From positions 1-38,770 of the forward strand of contig NZ_JAHZMO010000031.1 in NCBI RefSeq assembly GCF_020748185.1: a DNA stretch of 38,770 nt. Reading direction: 5' to 3'. The stretch's first letter is position 1. Every line of letters begins with the position of its first letter. The notes under the pieces were generated by a model. The model saw only the letters and a program-made list of their open reading frames with translations, had not been told where the DNA came from and did not search any database. A program made the position numbers and the translations under genes. Of this stretch, positions 8,864 through 17,523 are shown piece after piece. This DNA comes from Terrisporobacter petrolearius. GTDB taxonomy: Bacteria > Bacillota > Clostridia > Peptostreptococcales > Peptostreptococcaceae.

Positions 8864-10396
8864 CTAGTGTTTGAAGTGTCTTATTCCTGTAAACACCATT
8901 GTCATCTCAAATTTATTACAAGCTTCTATAGAATCTTGATCTTTCATCGATCCTCCCGGTTGAACTATTGCTTTTATTCCTACTTCATTTGCAAGAGTTA
9001 CACAGTCATCAAATGGGAAGAATGCATCTGAAGCAAGTACTGCGCCTTCAAAGTTTTTATCTTGGTTATTTTCTATTGCATTTTTTAGTGACCATATTCT
9101 TGATGTTTGACCACATCCTAAAGCTAAAGTTTCTCCGTCTTTTACTATAGCTATGGCATTTGATTTCATATTTTTAACTACTTTCATTCCAAATTCCATG
9201 TCAGATAATTGCTCTTTAGTTGGTTCAACAGCTGTCACTGTTTCATATTTTGATGCTAAAGTAGTATTTTTATCTTGAATTAATAATTTTCCATCTAAGT
9301 ATTTCATATCATAAGGTTGTAAGCTATCTTCTAACTTAGCTAATTTTAAAACTCTTAAGTTTTTCTTTTTTCTTAAGATTTCTAATGCTTCTTCTGTAAA
9401 ATCGTAAGCTACAACTATTTCTAAGAATATTTCATTTAGTTTCTTGGCAGTTTGTGCATCTATAGTCGATGTTATTCCTAGAATTCCTCCAAATATAGAA
9501 ACTTTATCTGCTTCGTAACATTTTGTATAAGCTTCGTAAGCATCTTTTCCAAGACCTACACCACATGGGTTAGTATGTTTAATTGCTACTGAAACTACTT
9601 CTTCACTATCCTTAAATTCTCTCATTAATTCTAAACAACCATGTAAATCATTTATATTATTGAAAGATAATTCTTTTCCGTTTAATTGTTCAAAGTTTAA
9701 TATTGGGTTTTTAGCATTAGGTTGGCTATATAAAACACCATTTTGATGTGGATTTTCCCCATATCTTAATGTTTGTTCTTTTTGTAAAGTTAAGTTTAAT
9801 ATTTCTGGATATTCATCTTTAACTTCTCCTGCAAAATAACTTGATATAAGAGCATCATATCTACCTGTTGTAGAGAATGCTTTATAAGCTAATTTTTTTC
9901 TATCTTCTAAAGTTAAAGAATCATTTTTTAATTTTTCTATTATCATAGAGTAGTCATTTATATCTACTATTACTGCTACGTCTTTGTAATTTTTAGCAGC
10001 AGAGCGTATCATAGATGGTCCACCTATATCTATGTTTTCTATTATTTCTTCATGAGATTTTCCTGCTTTTAGAGTTCCTTCAAAATCATATAAATTTACA
10101 ACTACTAAATCTATTGGATTTATGTTGTGTTCATTTACAGTTGCCACATGATTTTCGTTATCTCTTTTATATAAAATTCCACCATGTATATATGGATTTA
10201 AAGTTTTTACTCTTCCATCTAATATTTCTGGGAATTTAGTTACTTCATCTATTTGTATAGCTTTTACACCATTTTCTTTTAACATTTTAAAAGTATTTCC
10301 TGTAGATATTACTTCATATCCTAATTTATTTAACTCAGTACAAAATTCTACTACCCCAGTTTTATCTGTTACACTTACTAATGCTCTCTTAATCAT
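8864..10396 (-). CDS. purH: Bifunctional AICAR formyltransferase / IMP cyclohydrolase
   Basis: Performs the last two steps to IMP: formylation of AICAR with 10-formyl-tetrahydrofolate and ring closure. The 510-residue protein has the N-terminal cyclohydrolase (MGS-like) domain, with GGPSMIRSAAKNY at about 125-137. The transformylase domain follows, with RYGENPHQ at 211-218 and the catalytic pair Lys273-His274 in KHTNPCG. The start codon overlaps the end of purN by 8 nt, so the two are probably translationally coupled. Confidence 0.97.
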   Translation of the reverse strand: MIKRALVSVTDKTGVVEFCTELNKLGYEVISTGNTFKMLKENGVKAIQIDEVTKFPEILDGRVKTLNPYIHGGILYKRDNENHVATVNEHNINPIDLVVVNLYDFEGTLKAGKSHEEIIENIDIGGPSMIRSAAKNYKDVAVIVDINDYSMIIEKLKNDSLTLEDRKKLAYKAFSTTGRYDALISSYFAGEVKDEYPEILNLTLQKEQTLRYGENPHQNGVLYSQPNAKNPILNFEQLNGKELSFNNINDLHGCLELMREFKDSEEVVSVAIKHTNPCGVGLGKDAYEAYTKCYEADKVSIFGGILGITSTIDAQTAKKLNEIFLEIVVAYDFTEEALEILRKKKNLRVLKLAKLEDSLQPYDMKYLDGKLLIQDKNTTLASKYETVTAVEPTKEQLSDMEFGMKVVKNMKSNAIAIVKDGETLALGCGQTSRIWSLKNAIENNQDKNFEGAVLASDAFFPFDDCVTLANEVGIKAIVQPGGSMKDQDSIEACNKFEMTMVFTGIRHFKH

Positions 10397-10982
10397 TTAT
10401 ATAAACCCTCCTACCTTGAACAGTTAGTTTATTTTCACAAAACATTGCTATACTTTTCGTAAGTATTTCATGTTCTACGTCTAGTACTCTTGCTGCTAGT
10501 TTCTTTGCATCATCATCTTGTTTTACTTCTACTGTTTTTTGCATGATTATTGGACCTGTATCTGCTCCTTCATCAACAAAATGAACTGTTGCTCCAGTAA
10601 CTTTTGCCCCATAATCAATTACACCTTGATGAACTTTCTCTCCATAATACCCCTTACCACAAAAAGCTGGGATTAATGACGGATGAATATTTATTATTCT
10701 ATTTTTATACTCATTTACCAATTTGGGACTGATTATTTTTAAATAACCAGCCAAAACTACTAATTCTACTTTATTTTCTTTTAATATCTGAATTATTTTG
10801 TCTTCTTCATTTTCAAAAACAGCTTTTATATTATGATTTTTAGCTCTTTGAAGTCCGAAGGCTTCTGATTTGTTAGAGATAACTACCTTTACTTCGCCAT
10901 TTATAGTTTTATTTTCACAATTATCTATAACAGCTTGTAAATTAGTTCCCCCACCTGAAATTAAAATACCTATTTCTACCAT
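10389..10982 (-). CDS. purN: Phosphoribosylglycinamide formyltransferase, folate-dependent
   Basis: Transfers a formyl group from 10-formyl-tetrahydrofolate to GAR, step 3. The 197-residue protein has the N-terminal SGGGTNLQA phosphate-binding motif (residues 9-17) and the catalytic residues Asn98 and His100 in NIHPSLIPAF, with Asp141 in DEGADTGPI. It overlaps purM by 7 nt and purH by 8 nt. No formate-dependent purT is present in the window, so this is the only visible enzyme for the step. Confidence 0.96.
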   Translation of the reverse strand: MVEIGILISGGGTNLQAVIDNCENKTINGEVKVVISNKSEAFGLQRAKNHNIKAVFENEEDKIIQILKENKVELVVLAGYLKIISPKLVNEYKNRIINIHPSLIPAFCGKGYYGEKVHQGVIDYGAKVTGATVHFVDEGADTGPIIMQKTVEVKQDDDAKKLAARVLDVEHEILTKSIAMFCENKLTVQGRRVYIND

Positions 10983-12052
10983 AGCTTGACACCTTCATGA
11001 TCATCTACAACTTCACCTATTATATAAGCTTTGTCCTTCATTAACTCAGTGTATTTTTCCTCTATTTCAACTTCATTTTGTAAATTATTATTATTGATGT
11101 AATTAACAACATCCTGCGCTTCATTTTTATCAACTACCAAGACTAAACCTATACCCATGTTAAAAGATTTATGAAGTTCTCTTTTATCAACCATATCAAG
11201 CTTTTCTACCATTTCGAATATAGGTGGCTTTTCCCAAGAATCAGTTTTTATATTTAATCCTAATCCTTCTGGTATAACCCTAGTTATATTTTCTATTACT
11301 CCACCACCGGTGATGTGAGCTATAGCTTTTATATTTTGTTTTTCAATTAAATCTAAAACTAATTTGACATATATTTTTGTTGGAGTTAAAAGGGCTTCAC
11401 CCAAAGTCATTCCTAACTCTTCTTTATAATCATTTAAGTCCCATTTTAAAGTATCTAAAAATATCTTTCTTATAAATGAGAATCCGTTACTGTGTACTCC
11501 ACTGGATGATATTCCTATTAACACATCACCTTTTTTAACATCTTTTCCACATACTATTTTTTCTTTGTCTGCTATACCAACAGCAAATCCTGCTAAATCA
11601 TATTCATCTTCAGTGTACATTCCTGGCATTTCAGCAGTTTCTCCACCTATTAATGCACATCCTGACATTTTACATCCATTAGCAACACCTTCAACTATTT
11701 TGTCTATATGTTCAGGAACTAACTTTCCTATTGCTATATAGTCTAAGAATAATAATGGCTTAGCACCTTGGCAAATTAAGTCATTAACACTCATAGCAAC
11801 TAAGTCTATACCTACTGTGTCATGTTTATCCATCATTTGAGCTAGTTTAAGCTTTGTTCCAACACCGTCTGTTGCAGCAAGTAAAACTGGTTCTTTCATA
11901 GTTAAGAAGTCTTTTAAACTATATAATCCACTGAAATTTCCTAAGTCACCTATCACGTTCTTATCATAAGTTCCTTTAATTTTATTTTTTATTAAGCTTA
12001 CAGCTCTATTTCCTTCATCTATGTTTACACCTGATTGTTCATAAGTTAGCAT
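10976..12052 (-). CDS. purM: Phosphoribosylformylglycinamidine cyclo-ligase (AIR synthetase)
   Basis: Closes the imidazole ring of FGAM to give AIR, step 5. The 358-residue protein has the family motif ATDGVGTKL (about residues 60-68), the central LIGGETAEMPGMY and the GGGVIENI motif. Its start overlaps the end of purF by 7 nt. Length and domain plan are normal. Confidence 0.97.
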   Translation of the reverse strand: MLTYEQSGVNIDEGNRAVSLIKNKIKGTYDKNVIGDLGNFSGLYSLKDFLTMKEPVLLAATDGVGTKLKLAQMMDKHDTVGIDLVAMSVNDLICQGAKPLLFLDYIAIGKLVPEHIDKIVEGVANGCKMSGCALIGGETAEMPGMYTEDEYDLAGFAVGIADKEKIVCGKDVKKGDVLIGISSSGVHSNGFSFIRKIFLDTLKWDLNDYKEELGMTLGEALLTPTKIYVKLVLDLIEKQNIKAIAHITGGGVIENITRVIPEGLGLNIKTDSWEKPPIFEMVEKLDMVDKRELHKSFNMGIGLVLVVDKNEAQDVVNYINNNNLQNEVEIEEKYTELMKDKAYIIGEVVDDHEGVKLW

Positions 12053-13416
12053 GATGTTGCTTCCCCCTTGTCTATTTTCTTAACTGGATAATCTCCATCA
12101 AAACAAGCTTTGCAGAAATTAAATGGTTCATCAACTGCATCTAGCATTCCTTCTATATCTAAAAATTTTAAAGAGTCACATCCTATATGCTCTATCATTT
12201 CTTCCACAGTTTTATTTGATGCTATCAGTTTAGATCTGTTTGGTGTATCTATTCCGTAATAGCAAGAATATTTAACTGGAGGTGATGTTATTCTCAAATG
12301 TATTTCTTTTGCTCCAGCTTCTCTAAGTGATTTTACTAATAATCTAGATGTTGTTCCTCTAACTATAGAGTCATCTACTAAAACTATTGATTTTCCTTTT
12401 ATAACCCTTGATAAAGGGTTAAGTTTTATTTTAACACCTAGTTCTCTTTCTTCTTGAGTAGGTTTTATAAATGTTCTTCCTACGTATCTATTTTTTACTA
12501 AGGCTTCAGCGACTGGTATTTTACTAGCATTTGCATATCCTATTGCGCCTGGCCACCCTGAGTCTGGAACTGGAACTACCATGTCTGCATTTATTATGTC
12601 ATCTTGTGCTAGTATTTCTCCTGACTTAACTCTAAATTCATAAGCATTTACATTATCTATAGTTGCATCATTTCTAGCAAAGTAAATATGTTCAAATATA
12701 CAACTTTTTTTCATTGATTTATAATTTTCACTGAAATTATACGATTTTAATTCTCCGTCCTTTATTACTACTATCTCCCCTGGCTCCACGTCTCTGATTA
12801 CTTCCCCACCTAATATATCTATGGCACAGTTTTCTGATGCAAAAATATATTGGTCGTCTTTTTTACCTAAAATTAAAGGTCTAAATCCAAATGGATCTCT
12901 AACTCCTATTAATTCTTCATCGCTCATAATTACAAGTGAATATGCTCCTTTTATATAGTCCATTGTAAGTTTTAAACTTTCTACTATATTCCCCTTATAA
13001 TACCTAGCAAGAATATAAAGGATTACTTCTGTATCAGAATTACTTGTAAACATATATCCATCTTCTTCAAGCATATCTTTTAATGTTTGAGCGTTTACTA
13101 AGTTTCCATTATGTGCTAATGCAAGTCTTCTTTTTCTTACACTCCCTACTAAGGGCTGGCAATTAGCAAAAGCACTACCACCTGCTGTTGAGTATCTAAC
13201 ATGAGCTATACCCATATTACCTTGTAATTGTTCTAATTTTTTAGGTGTAAAAACATCACCTACAAGTCCCATATCTTTGTAATAGTTTATTTCTTTTCCA
13301 TCGGATACTGCCATTCCACAACTTTCTTGCCCTCTATGTTGTATAGAATATAACGAATAATATAACTGCTTTGATATGTTTTTATCTTTAGAGTAAATCC
13401 CTACAACTCCGCACAT
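12046..13416 (-). CDS. purF: Amidophosphoribosyltransferase, iron-sulfur type
   Basis: Commits PRPP to purine synthesis by making phosphoribosylamine from glutamine. The 456-residue protein starts Met-Cys, so the catalytic Cys2 is exposed by removal of Met alone, without the longer propeptide of Bacillus subtilis PurF. An N-terminal Ntn glutaminase domain is followed by a phosphoribosyltransferase domain with the PRPP motif VLVDDSIVRGTT (345-356). Four cysteines, 239, 385, 435 and 438, sit where the B. subtilis enzyme binds its [4Fe-4S] cluster, so an oxygen-sensitive cluster is likely. AGGAGG lies 7 nt before the start. Confidence 0.97.
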   Translation of the reverse strand: MCGVVGIYSKDKNISKQLYYSLYSIQHRGQESCGMAVSDGKEINYYKDMGLVGDVFTPKKLEQLQGNMGIAHVRYSTAGGSAFANCQPLVGSVRKRRLALAHNGNLVNAQTLKDMLEEDGYMFTSNSDTEVILYILARYYKGNIVESLKLTMDYIKGAYSLVIMSDEELIGVRDPFGFRPLILGKKDDQYIFASENCAIDILGGEVIRDVEPGEIVVIKDGELKSYNFSENYKSMKKSCIFEHIYFARNDATIDNVNAYEFRVKSGEILAQDDIINADMVVPVPDSGWPGAIGYANASKIPVAEALVKNRYVGRTFIKPTQEERELGVKIKLNPLSRVIKGKSIVLVDDSIVRGTTSRLLVKSLREAGAKEIHLRITSPPVKYSCYYGIDTPNRSKLIASNKTVEEMIEHIGCDSLKFLDIEGMLDAVDEPFNFCKACFDGDYPVKKIDKGEATSC

Positions 13417-13432
13417 ATGAAATCCTCCTAAA

Positions 13433-14128
13433 TTATTTATTTAACCTTGCTAAAACTTCTTCATAACCCTGAACTAAGTCTCCAAGATCTCTTCTAAATC
13501 TGTCTTTGTCTAATTTTTCATTAGTATTTACATCCCAAAGTCTGCAAGTATCAGGAGAAATTTCATCTGCTAATATTACTTTCCCATTTACATCTTTTCC
13601 GAACTCAAGTTTGAAATCTACTAATTTTAAATCCATTTTTAAGAAGAATTTTTTCATTATTTCATTTATTTTTAAAGTTTGAGTTCTTAAGAAATCTATC
13701 TCTTCTCTAGTTGCTAATTTTAATGCAACTGCATGATCATCATTTAGTAGTGGATCTCCAAAGTCATCGTTTTTGTATGACATTTCGAATATAGGTGTAT
13801 CTAATACTATTCCTTCTTCTACTCCATATCTTTTACAAAATGAACCTGCTGTAATATTTCTTACTATTACTTCTAGCGGTAATATTTCCACTTTTTTAAC
13901 TAACATCTCTCTATCAGATAAGCACTTTATGAAATGTGATTCTATTCCTTCTTTTGCTAACTCTTCAAACATTATTGTTGAAATTTTATTATTTAATATT
14001 CCTTTTGAAGCTATTTCTGCTTTTTTCTCTCCATTAAATGCTGTAGCATCATCTTTGTAGTAAACTACAAACTCATTTTCATTTTCTGTAGTAAATATTC
14101 GTTTTGCTTTTCCTTCATATAATAACAT
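13433..14128 (-). CDS. purC: SAICAR synthetase
   Basis: Couples CAIR to aspartate with ATP, step 7. The 231-residue protein has the N-terminal YEGKAKRIF motif and the C-terminal signature [13 protein letters not shown], and is of normal length. AAGGGGG lies 8 nt before the start. It follows purE by 5 nt. The next enzyme, adenylosuccinate lyase (purB), is not in this window. Confidence 0.97.
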   Translation of the reverse strand: MLLYEGKAKRIFTTENENEFVVYYKDDATAFNGEKKAEIASKGILNNKISTIMFEELAKEGIESHFIKCLSDREMLVKKVEILPLEVIVRNITAGSFCKRYGVEEGIVLDTPIFEMSYKNDDFGDPLLNDDHAVALKLATREEIDFLRTQTLKINEIMKKFFLKMDLKLVDFKLEFGKDVNGKVILADEISPDTCRLWDVNTNEKLDKDRFRRDLGDLVQGYEEVLARLNK

Positions 14129-14133
14129 GTTAA

Positions 14134-14613
14134 TTACCCCCTTAAATTTTCATCATCATTTAAAACTTTTTCTGCCATTTCTTTTCTATATAATTTTAAA
14201 TCCTCTTTTAACTTGGGATATTTTATACTCATTATTTGCATTGCCATTAACACTGCGTTTAAGCCAGAGTCAATTGTAACAGTGGCTACTGGTATTCCAC
14301 TTGGCATTTGTACCATTGATAAAAGTGAATCTAATCCATCCATTGTAGAAGATTTTATTGGTAATCCTACTACTGGAATTAATGTATTTGCCGCGATTAC
14401 TCCTGGTAAATGTGCTGCTTTTCCTGCTGCTGCGATTATTACACCAACTTCATTGTCTATTCCTTGTATAAACTCTTCTAACTCCCTAGGTGTTCTATGA
14501 GCCGATAAAACACGAACAATAACTTCAACATTATACTTTTCCAAGAATTTTATTCCTTCTTCTAATTTAGGGTAATCCGATTTAGATCCCATAACTACCG
14601 CTACTTTCATCAT
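14134..14613 (-). CDS. purE: AIR/CAIR carboxylase or mutase
   Basis: Supplies the carboxyl group in step 6. The 159-residue protein has the nucleotide-binding GSKSD (9-13), the catalytic-loop SAHRTP with His39, and [10 protein letters not shown] (62-71). There is no purK next to it, although class I PurE needs PurK to make N5-CAIR. The Lys in AAGK, in place of the usual Gly of AAGGAAHLPG, and the missing purK raise the possibility of a class II enzyme using CO2 directly, or of purK elsewhere. First gene of the operon. Two adjacent ATGs are possible; the second (14610) is better spaced from AGGAGG (6 nt against 3). Confidence 0.95.
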   Translation of the reverse strand: MMKVAVVMGSKSDYPKLEEGIKFLEKYNVEVIVRVLSAHRTPRELEEFIQGIDNEVGVIIAAAGKAAHLPGVIAANTLIPVVGLPIKSSTMDGLDSLLSMVQMPSGIPVATVTIDSGLNAVLMAMQIMSIKYPKLKEDLKLYRKEMAEKVLNDDENLRG

Positions 14614-14631
14614 ACTCCTCCTTAATTATCA

Positions 14632-14652
14632 ATTGTGAACACTTTTCACAAT
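14632..14652. promoter_or_regulatory. 21-bp palindrome between the purE promoter and its ribosome binding site
   Basis: ATTGTGAACACTTTTCACAAT is an inverted repeat with 8-bp arms and a 5-nt centre. In RNA it would form a short hairpin about 10 nt before the purE Shine-Dalgarno; in DNA it would suit a dimeric repressor. It is not a PurBox, and I do not recognise the regulator. Confidence 0.45.
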
Positions 14653-14660
14653 CCATTATT

Positions 14661-14711
14661 ATATACGAACTATTATATGTTAATAGTATAATAATATTAA
14701 TATTTTATCAA
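14661..14711 (-). promoter_or_regulatory. purE operon promoter with a PurBox-like motif
   Basis: On the minus strand TTGATA (14706-14711) and TACTAT (14683-14688) are 17 nt apart, a good vegetative promoter. Just downstream, the plus strand reads ATATACGAACTATT with CGAAC at 14666-14670, close to the Bacillus PurR operator core (AWWWCCGAACWWT). A partner box at the 16-17 nt distance used in Bacillus was not found, so PurR control is inferred. Confidence 0.55.
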
Positions 14712-14831
14712 TAGGATTTCATATTTTTATTAATATTTTTTTATAAACATATGTTGTATGTCGAATTATTAAGTTATTTTTGTAATAATTGTACATAAAT
14801 TCTTCACTTTTATAGCCATAATTTGCACATA

Positions 14832-14840
14832 TGCTATAAT
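14832..14840 (+). promoter_or_regulatory. Extended -10 promoter of the 198-residue gene
   Basis: TGCTATAAT is a perfect extended -10 element 41 nt before the start codon; no good -35 box is present, which extended -10 promoters tolerate. It fires away from the purine operon. Confidence 0.5.
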
Positions 14841-14881
14841 AATTAAAGATATATTCACAATAAATAGGAGGTTTCTTAAAT

Positions 14882-15478
14882 ATGATAAATATAGACAATT
14901 GTAATATAATTTTTTCAAATAAATTAATAAAAGAATATTCTAGTTTAAATCATAGATTCAAATCATTAGATGACATTTATATAAATGCCAAAGTCGCACT
15001 TTATGAAAACTCTCATAAAGAAAACGTTCTTTTTCAAAAGAACATTTCTAGAAATATTCTAATGACATTTTTTGTTTCGTATAAAGCTTTAATAAATAAC
15101 ACGTTAAAATTTTATTTGATGGGTATGAAAATGGAAATATTCAGCGAGTTTATAGAAAGCAACGAAATTTGCCAACTGCTGGATAATATGTCTGATGAAG
15201 AGTTCGACAAAAAATATAACGAATTATTTAATACAGTTTTTATAGAATTTAATTTAAGTGCATTTAATAAAGGACATATAAATTTAAGATTTTCTGAACT
15301 TTTGACTAGCTTATATGAAGATATAGATAATATTGCAGAGGACTATGAAATTGAAGATATGCTTAAATTTATAAATCTATTAGAAGAAGATTTGGAAACT
15401 GAAGATGAATTTATAGAGTTGAATAAATTGAGAAATCACTTAAATAACGTAAAAAATAAGCCTAGAATATTATTCTAG
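14882..15478 (+). CDS. Protein of unknown function
   Basis: A 198-residue protein I do not recognise. It starts at ATG with AGGAGG 10 nt upstream and an extended -10 promoter, and ends in a strong terminator whose stem begins inside the last codons, so it is a real single-gene transcript. The sequence is acidic and predicted mostly helical, with no signal peptide or long hydrophobic stretch, pointing to a cytosolic protein. The C-terminal third is especially rich in Glu and Asp (EDLETEDEFIELN). It diverges from purE and converges on the purine permease, but nothing in it shows a link to purines. Confidence 0.75.
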   Translation: MINIDNCNIIFSNKLIKEYSSLNHRFKSLDDIYINAKVALYENSHKENVLFQKNISRNILMTFFVSYKALINNTLKFYLMGMKMEIFSEFIESNEICQLLDNMSDEEFDKKYNELFNTVFIEFNLSAFNKGHINLRFSELLTSLYEDIDNIAEDYEIEDMLKFINLLEEDLETEDEFIELNKLRNHLNNVKNKPRILF

Positions 15479-15486
15479 GCTTATTT
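15455..15486. terminator. Bidirectional terminator
   Basis: A perfect 14-bp stem (AATAAGCCTAGAAT and its complement) with a 3-nt loop lies between the converging 198-residue gene and the purine permease gene. Its left arm overlaps the last codons of the plus-strand gene. A-rich and T-rich flanks let it serve both strands. Confidence 0.75.
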
Positions 15487-15502
15487 CTACGATATTAGAT
15501 TT

Positions 15503-16828
15503 TTATCCTATAAGCACAAATTTTATAATGAACAAGATTGATAAAATTATCATAGATAAATTTACTTCATCTTTTCTATTTGTAGCTAATTTTAATAATG
15601 TATAAGATAATATACCAAATATTATCCCGTCTCCAATACTATTTGTAAGTGGCATAAATGAGAAAGTTATAAATGCTGGTATTGCATTTGTAAAATCTGA
15701 AAAATCAATTTTGTTAAGGGATCCTGCCATCATTACACCAACTATTATTAATACAGCCGAAGTTGCTTGTGTCGGTATTGCAACAAATAAAGGAGAAAAT
15801 AACAGAGATAAAATGAATAACAATCCTGTTGTTATAGCAGTCAAACCAGTTCTTCCACCTTCTCCTATTCCTGATGCACTTTCTATAAATGAAGTTACCG
15901 TCGATGTTCCAAGCAAAGCTCCTGTAGTTGTTCCTATAGCATCAGCTAAAAGAGCCTCTCTAGCTTTTGGTATATTACCATTTTCATCTAAAAGATTTCC
16001 TTTTTCAGCAACACCTACTAAACATCCTACTGTATCAAATAAATCAACAAATAATAGTGTAAATACTATTACTACCATATTTAAACTAAATATTTCATCA
16101 GGATTTACTGAGAATGCTTGTAAGAATACTGGTTTTAAAGAAGGTATACTAAATGACATTATACCTTCTGGCAATCCTACTAATTTAAGCCCCATTCCTA
16201 TAACAGATATTACTACTATAGAAATTAATAATGCACCTTTTTTGTTTTTAGCAACTAATACCCCTGTTACTAATAATCCGAATAATGTTAATATAACTAA
16301 TGGATCGTGTAGATTTCCCAAACTCCCATCAACTATTATACTTGCATTCTTTAACCCTATATAAGCTATAAATAAACCAACACCTGCTGTTACAGCGTAC
16401 TTTAAGTTTGTTGGTATGCATTCAATTATTTTTTCTCTTAAGTTTGTTACTGTAAGCAAAATAAATATAAGTCCTTCTATAAATACTGCCATAAGAGCAA
16501 ATTGCCATGAATATCCCATTTGCAAAACTATGGTATTAGCAAAGAATACATTTAATCCCATCCCTGGCGCTAATGCTATTGGATAATTTGCTAAAAATCC
16601 CATAAAGAAAGTTGCTATTGCTGCTGATAAAGCTGTCGCAACAAATACCGCTCCTTGATCCATTCCTGTAGCCGAAAGTATAGATGGATTAACTACTAAT
16701 ATATATGCCATTGTCATAAATGTAGTTATTCCTGCCATTACTTCCGTTTTTGTATCTGTATTATTTTCTTCTAATTTAAAAACTTTCTGTAGTAAATTTT
16801 CTTTTTTTGATTTTGATGTCATTTCCAT
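15503..16828 (-). CDS. pbuG: Guanine/hypoxanthine permease, NCS2 (AzgA/PbuG) type
   Basis: A purine:proton symporter of about 441 residues with 12 or more membrane spans. Family marks include the N-terminal TEVMAGITTFMTMAYILVVNP, ALAPGMGLNVFFA (the first substrate-site segment) and TSTVTSFIESASGIGEGGRTG in the second half. GTG at 16840 is an alternative start, but ATG at 16828 is better placed behind GGGTGAT. The nearby purine genes and PurBox-like motifs fit a salvage importer. Choice among guanine, hypoxanthine and adenine as substrates is inference from similarity to PbuG/PbuO. Confidence 0.88.
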   Translation of the reverse strand: MEMTSKSKKENLLQKVFKLEENNTDTKTEVMAGITTFMTMAYILVVNPSILSATGMDQGAVFVATALSAAIATFFMGFLANYPIALAPGMGLNVFFANTIVLQMGYSWQFALMAVFIEGLIFILLTVTNLREKIIECIPTNLKYAVTAGVGLFIAYIGLKNASIIVDGSLGNLHDPLVILTLFGLLVTGVLVAKNKKGALLISIVVISVIGMGLKLVGLPEGIMSFSIPSLKPVFLQAFSVNPDEIFSLNMVVIVFTLLFVDLFDTVGCLVGVAEKGNLLDENGNIPKAREALLADAIGTTTGALLGTSTVTSFIESASGIGEGGRTGLTAITTGLLFILSLLFSPLFVAIPTQATSAVLIIVGVMMAGSLNKIDFSDFTNAIPAFITFSFMPLTNSIGDGIIFGILSYTLLKLATNRKDEVNLSMIILSILFIIKFVLIG

Positions 16829-16879
16829 AATTATCATCACCCTATTTCATATATTATATTTTATTAATGTTCCATACAT

Positions 16880-16905
16880 ATCTTATTTTTAACTCAAAAT
16901 AAGAT
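16880..16905 (-). other. Hairpin in the permease leader
   Basis: ATCTTATTTT and its exact complement enclose 6 nt, just downstream of the PurBox-like motif and before the permease start. No U-run follows, so it is not a terminator; it could stabilise the RNA or be an inverted repeat bound by a protein. Confidence 0.35.
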
Positions 16906-16907
16906 TT

Positions 16908-17043
16908 ATCGTTCGTGTTTTATAAGTACAATAATAGAATAACATCTCACATATTTACTGTCAATATACATTTTCGATTTTTGCGAACATTTTTTTATTT
17001 TTTATATTATTTTATAGTTTTTCACGGACCAAATACGAACCTT
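16908..17043 (-). promoter_or_regulatory. Permease promoter with three PurBox-like motifs
   Basis: TTGACA (16959-16964) and TATTCT (16936-16941) are 17 nt apart on the minus strand. AAAACACGAACGATA lies just downstream of the -10 (CGAAC on the minus strand, 16911-16915). Two more CGAAC cores occur on the plus strand at 16984-16988 (TTTTTGCGAACATTT) and 17036-17040 (AAATACGAACCTTT). All three fit the AT-rich flanks of the Bacillus PurBox, though the spacing between them is much longer than the Bacillus pair. Confidence 0.5.
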
Positions 17044-17068
17044 TAATCAAGTTGTGTGTGATTTTACA

Positions 17069-17101
17069 CAAAAAAGAGAAAATTTAACACTTTCTCTTTA
17101 T
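17069..17101 (-). terminator. Terminator after the cutC remnant
   Basis: On the minus strand AAAGAGAAA, a 9-nt loop and TTTCTCTTT are followed by a T-rich tail. It separates the cutC remnant from the permease promoter. Confidence 0.65.
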
Positions 17102-17107
17102 ATCAAC

Positions 17108-17431
17108 CTATGCTTTTGTCATACATACTAATTTTTTTAATTTTTTCTCATCTAGAACTCCTAAAACTACGCCATTAACACTTAAGCTTTTTACCGCTTG
17201 TATGTCTCTTTTCATTATTTCTGAACCTTCTTCACTATATACAAGTCCATTGGCATGGTGCCTTATCATTACATTTACAGGTATATCTACACTTTTTACT
17301 ACACTTTATACAAGCCCATAACTTGGTGTCAATCCACTTTCAGTTAATGCACTCACAGGCTCTATTCTATCTGTCCCACACTCTTCTATAGATTTGGCAT
17401 ATTCCACTGTCATTCCTATTATTTCTAGCAT
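17108..17431 (-). pseudogene. cutC: Decayed copper homeostasis protein CutC, N-terminal fragment with internal stop
   Basis: A minus-strand frame of 108 codons starts MLEIIGMTVEYAKSIEECG and continues ALTESGLTPSYGLV, matching the N-terminal half of CutC (a TIM-barrel protein of about 210-250 residues). It is broken by TAA at codon 42 (17306-17308) exactly where the family continues with ikSVvksV, and it stops at codon 108, lacking the C-terminal half. Normally conserved spots are altered: RIELCSAL reads RIEPVSAL and IRPH reads IRHH. AGGTGG still precedes the start codon. An artefact could explain the single stop but not the truncation and substitutions. Confidence 0.8.
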
Positions 17432-17481
17432 TATCCACCTCTTAATAAAATATATTTTATTATAAAACATTTACTTTACAT

Positions 17482-17523
17482 AAAAATAGAGATAAGAAGT
17501 TTTAACTTCTTATCTCTATTTTT
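17482..17523 (-). terminator. Terminator of the BMP lipoprotein gene
   Basis: A perfect 19-bp stem (AAAAATAGAGATAAGAAGT and complement) with a 4-nt loop starts directly after the stop codon and ends in a T-run on the minus strand. Confidence 0.85.

Noticed and set aside
14614..14881. A purine riboswitch ahead of purE
   Set aside because: The conserved TTTCTACC core and its partner loop are absent on both strands; only promoter and operator-like motifs are present.
15711..16364. A 217-codon open frame on the plus strand
   Set aside because: It lies wholly antisense to the purine permease gene, has no ribosome binding site and its composition mirrors that of the membrane protein; a shadow.
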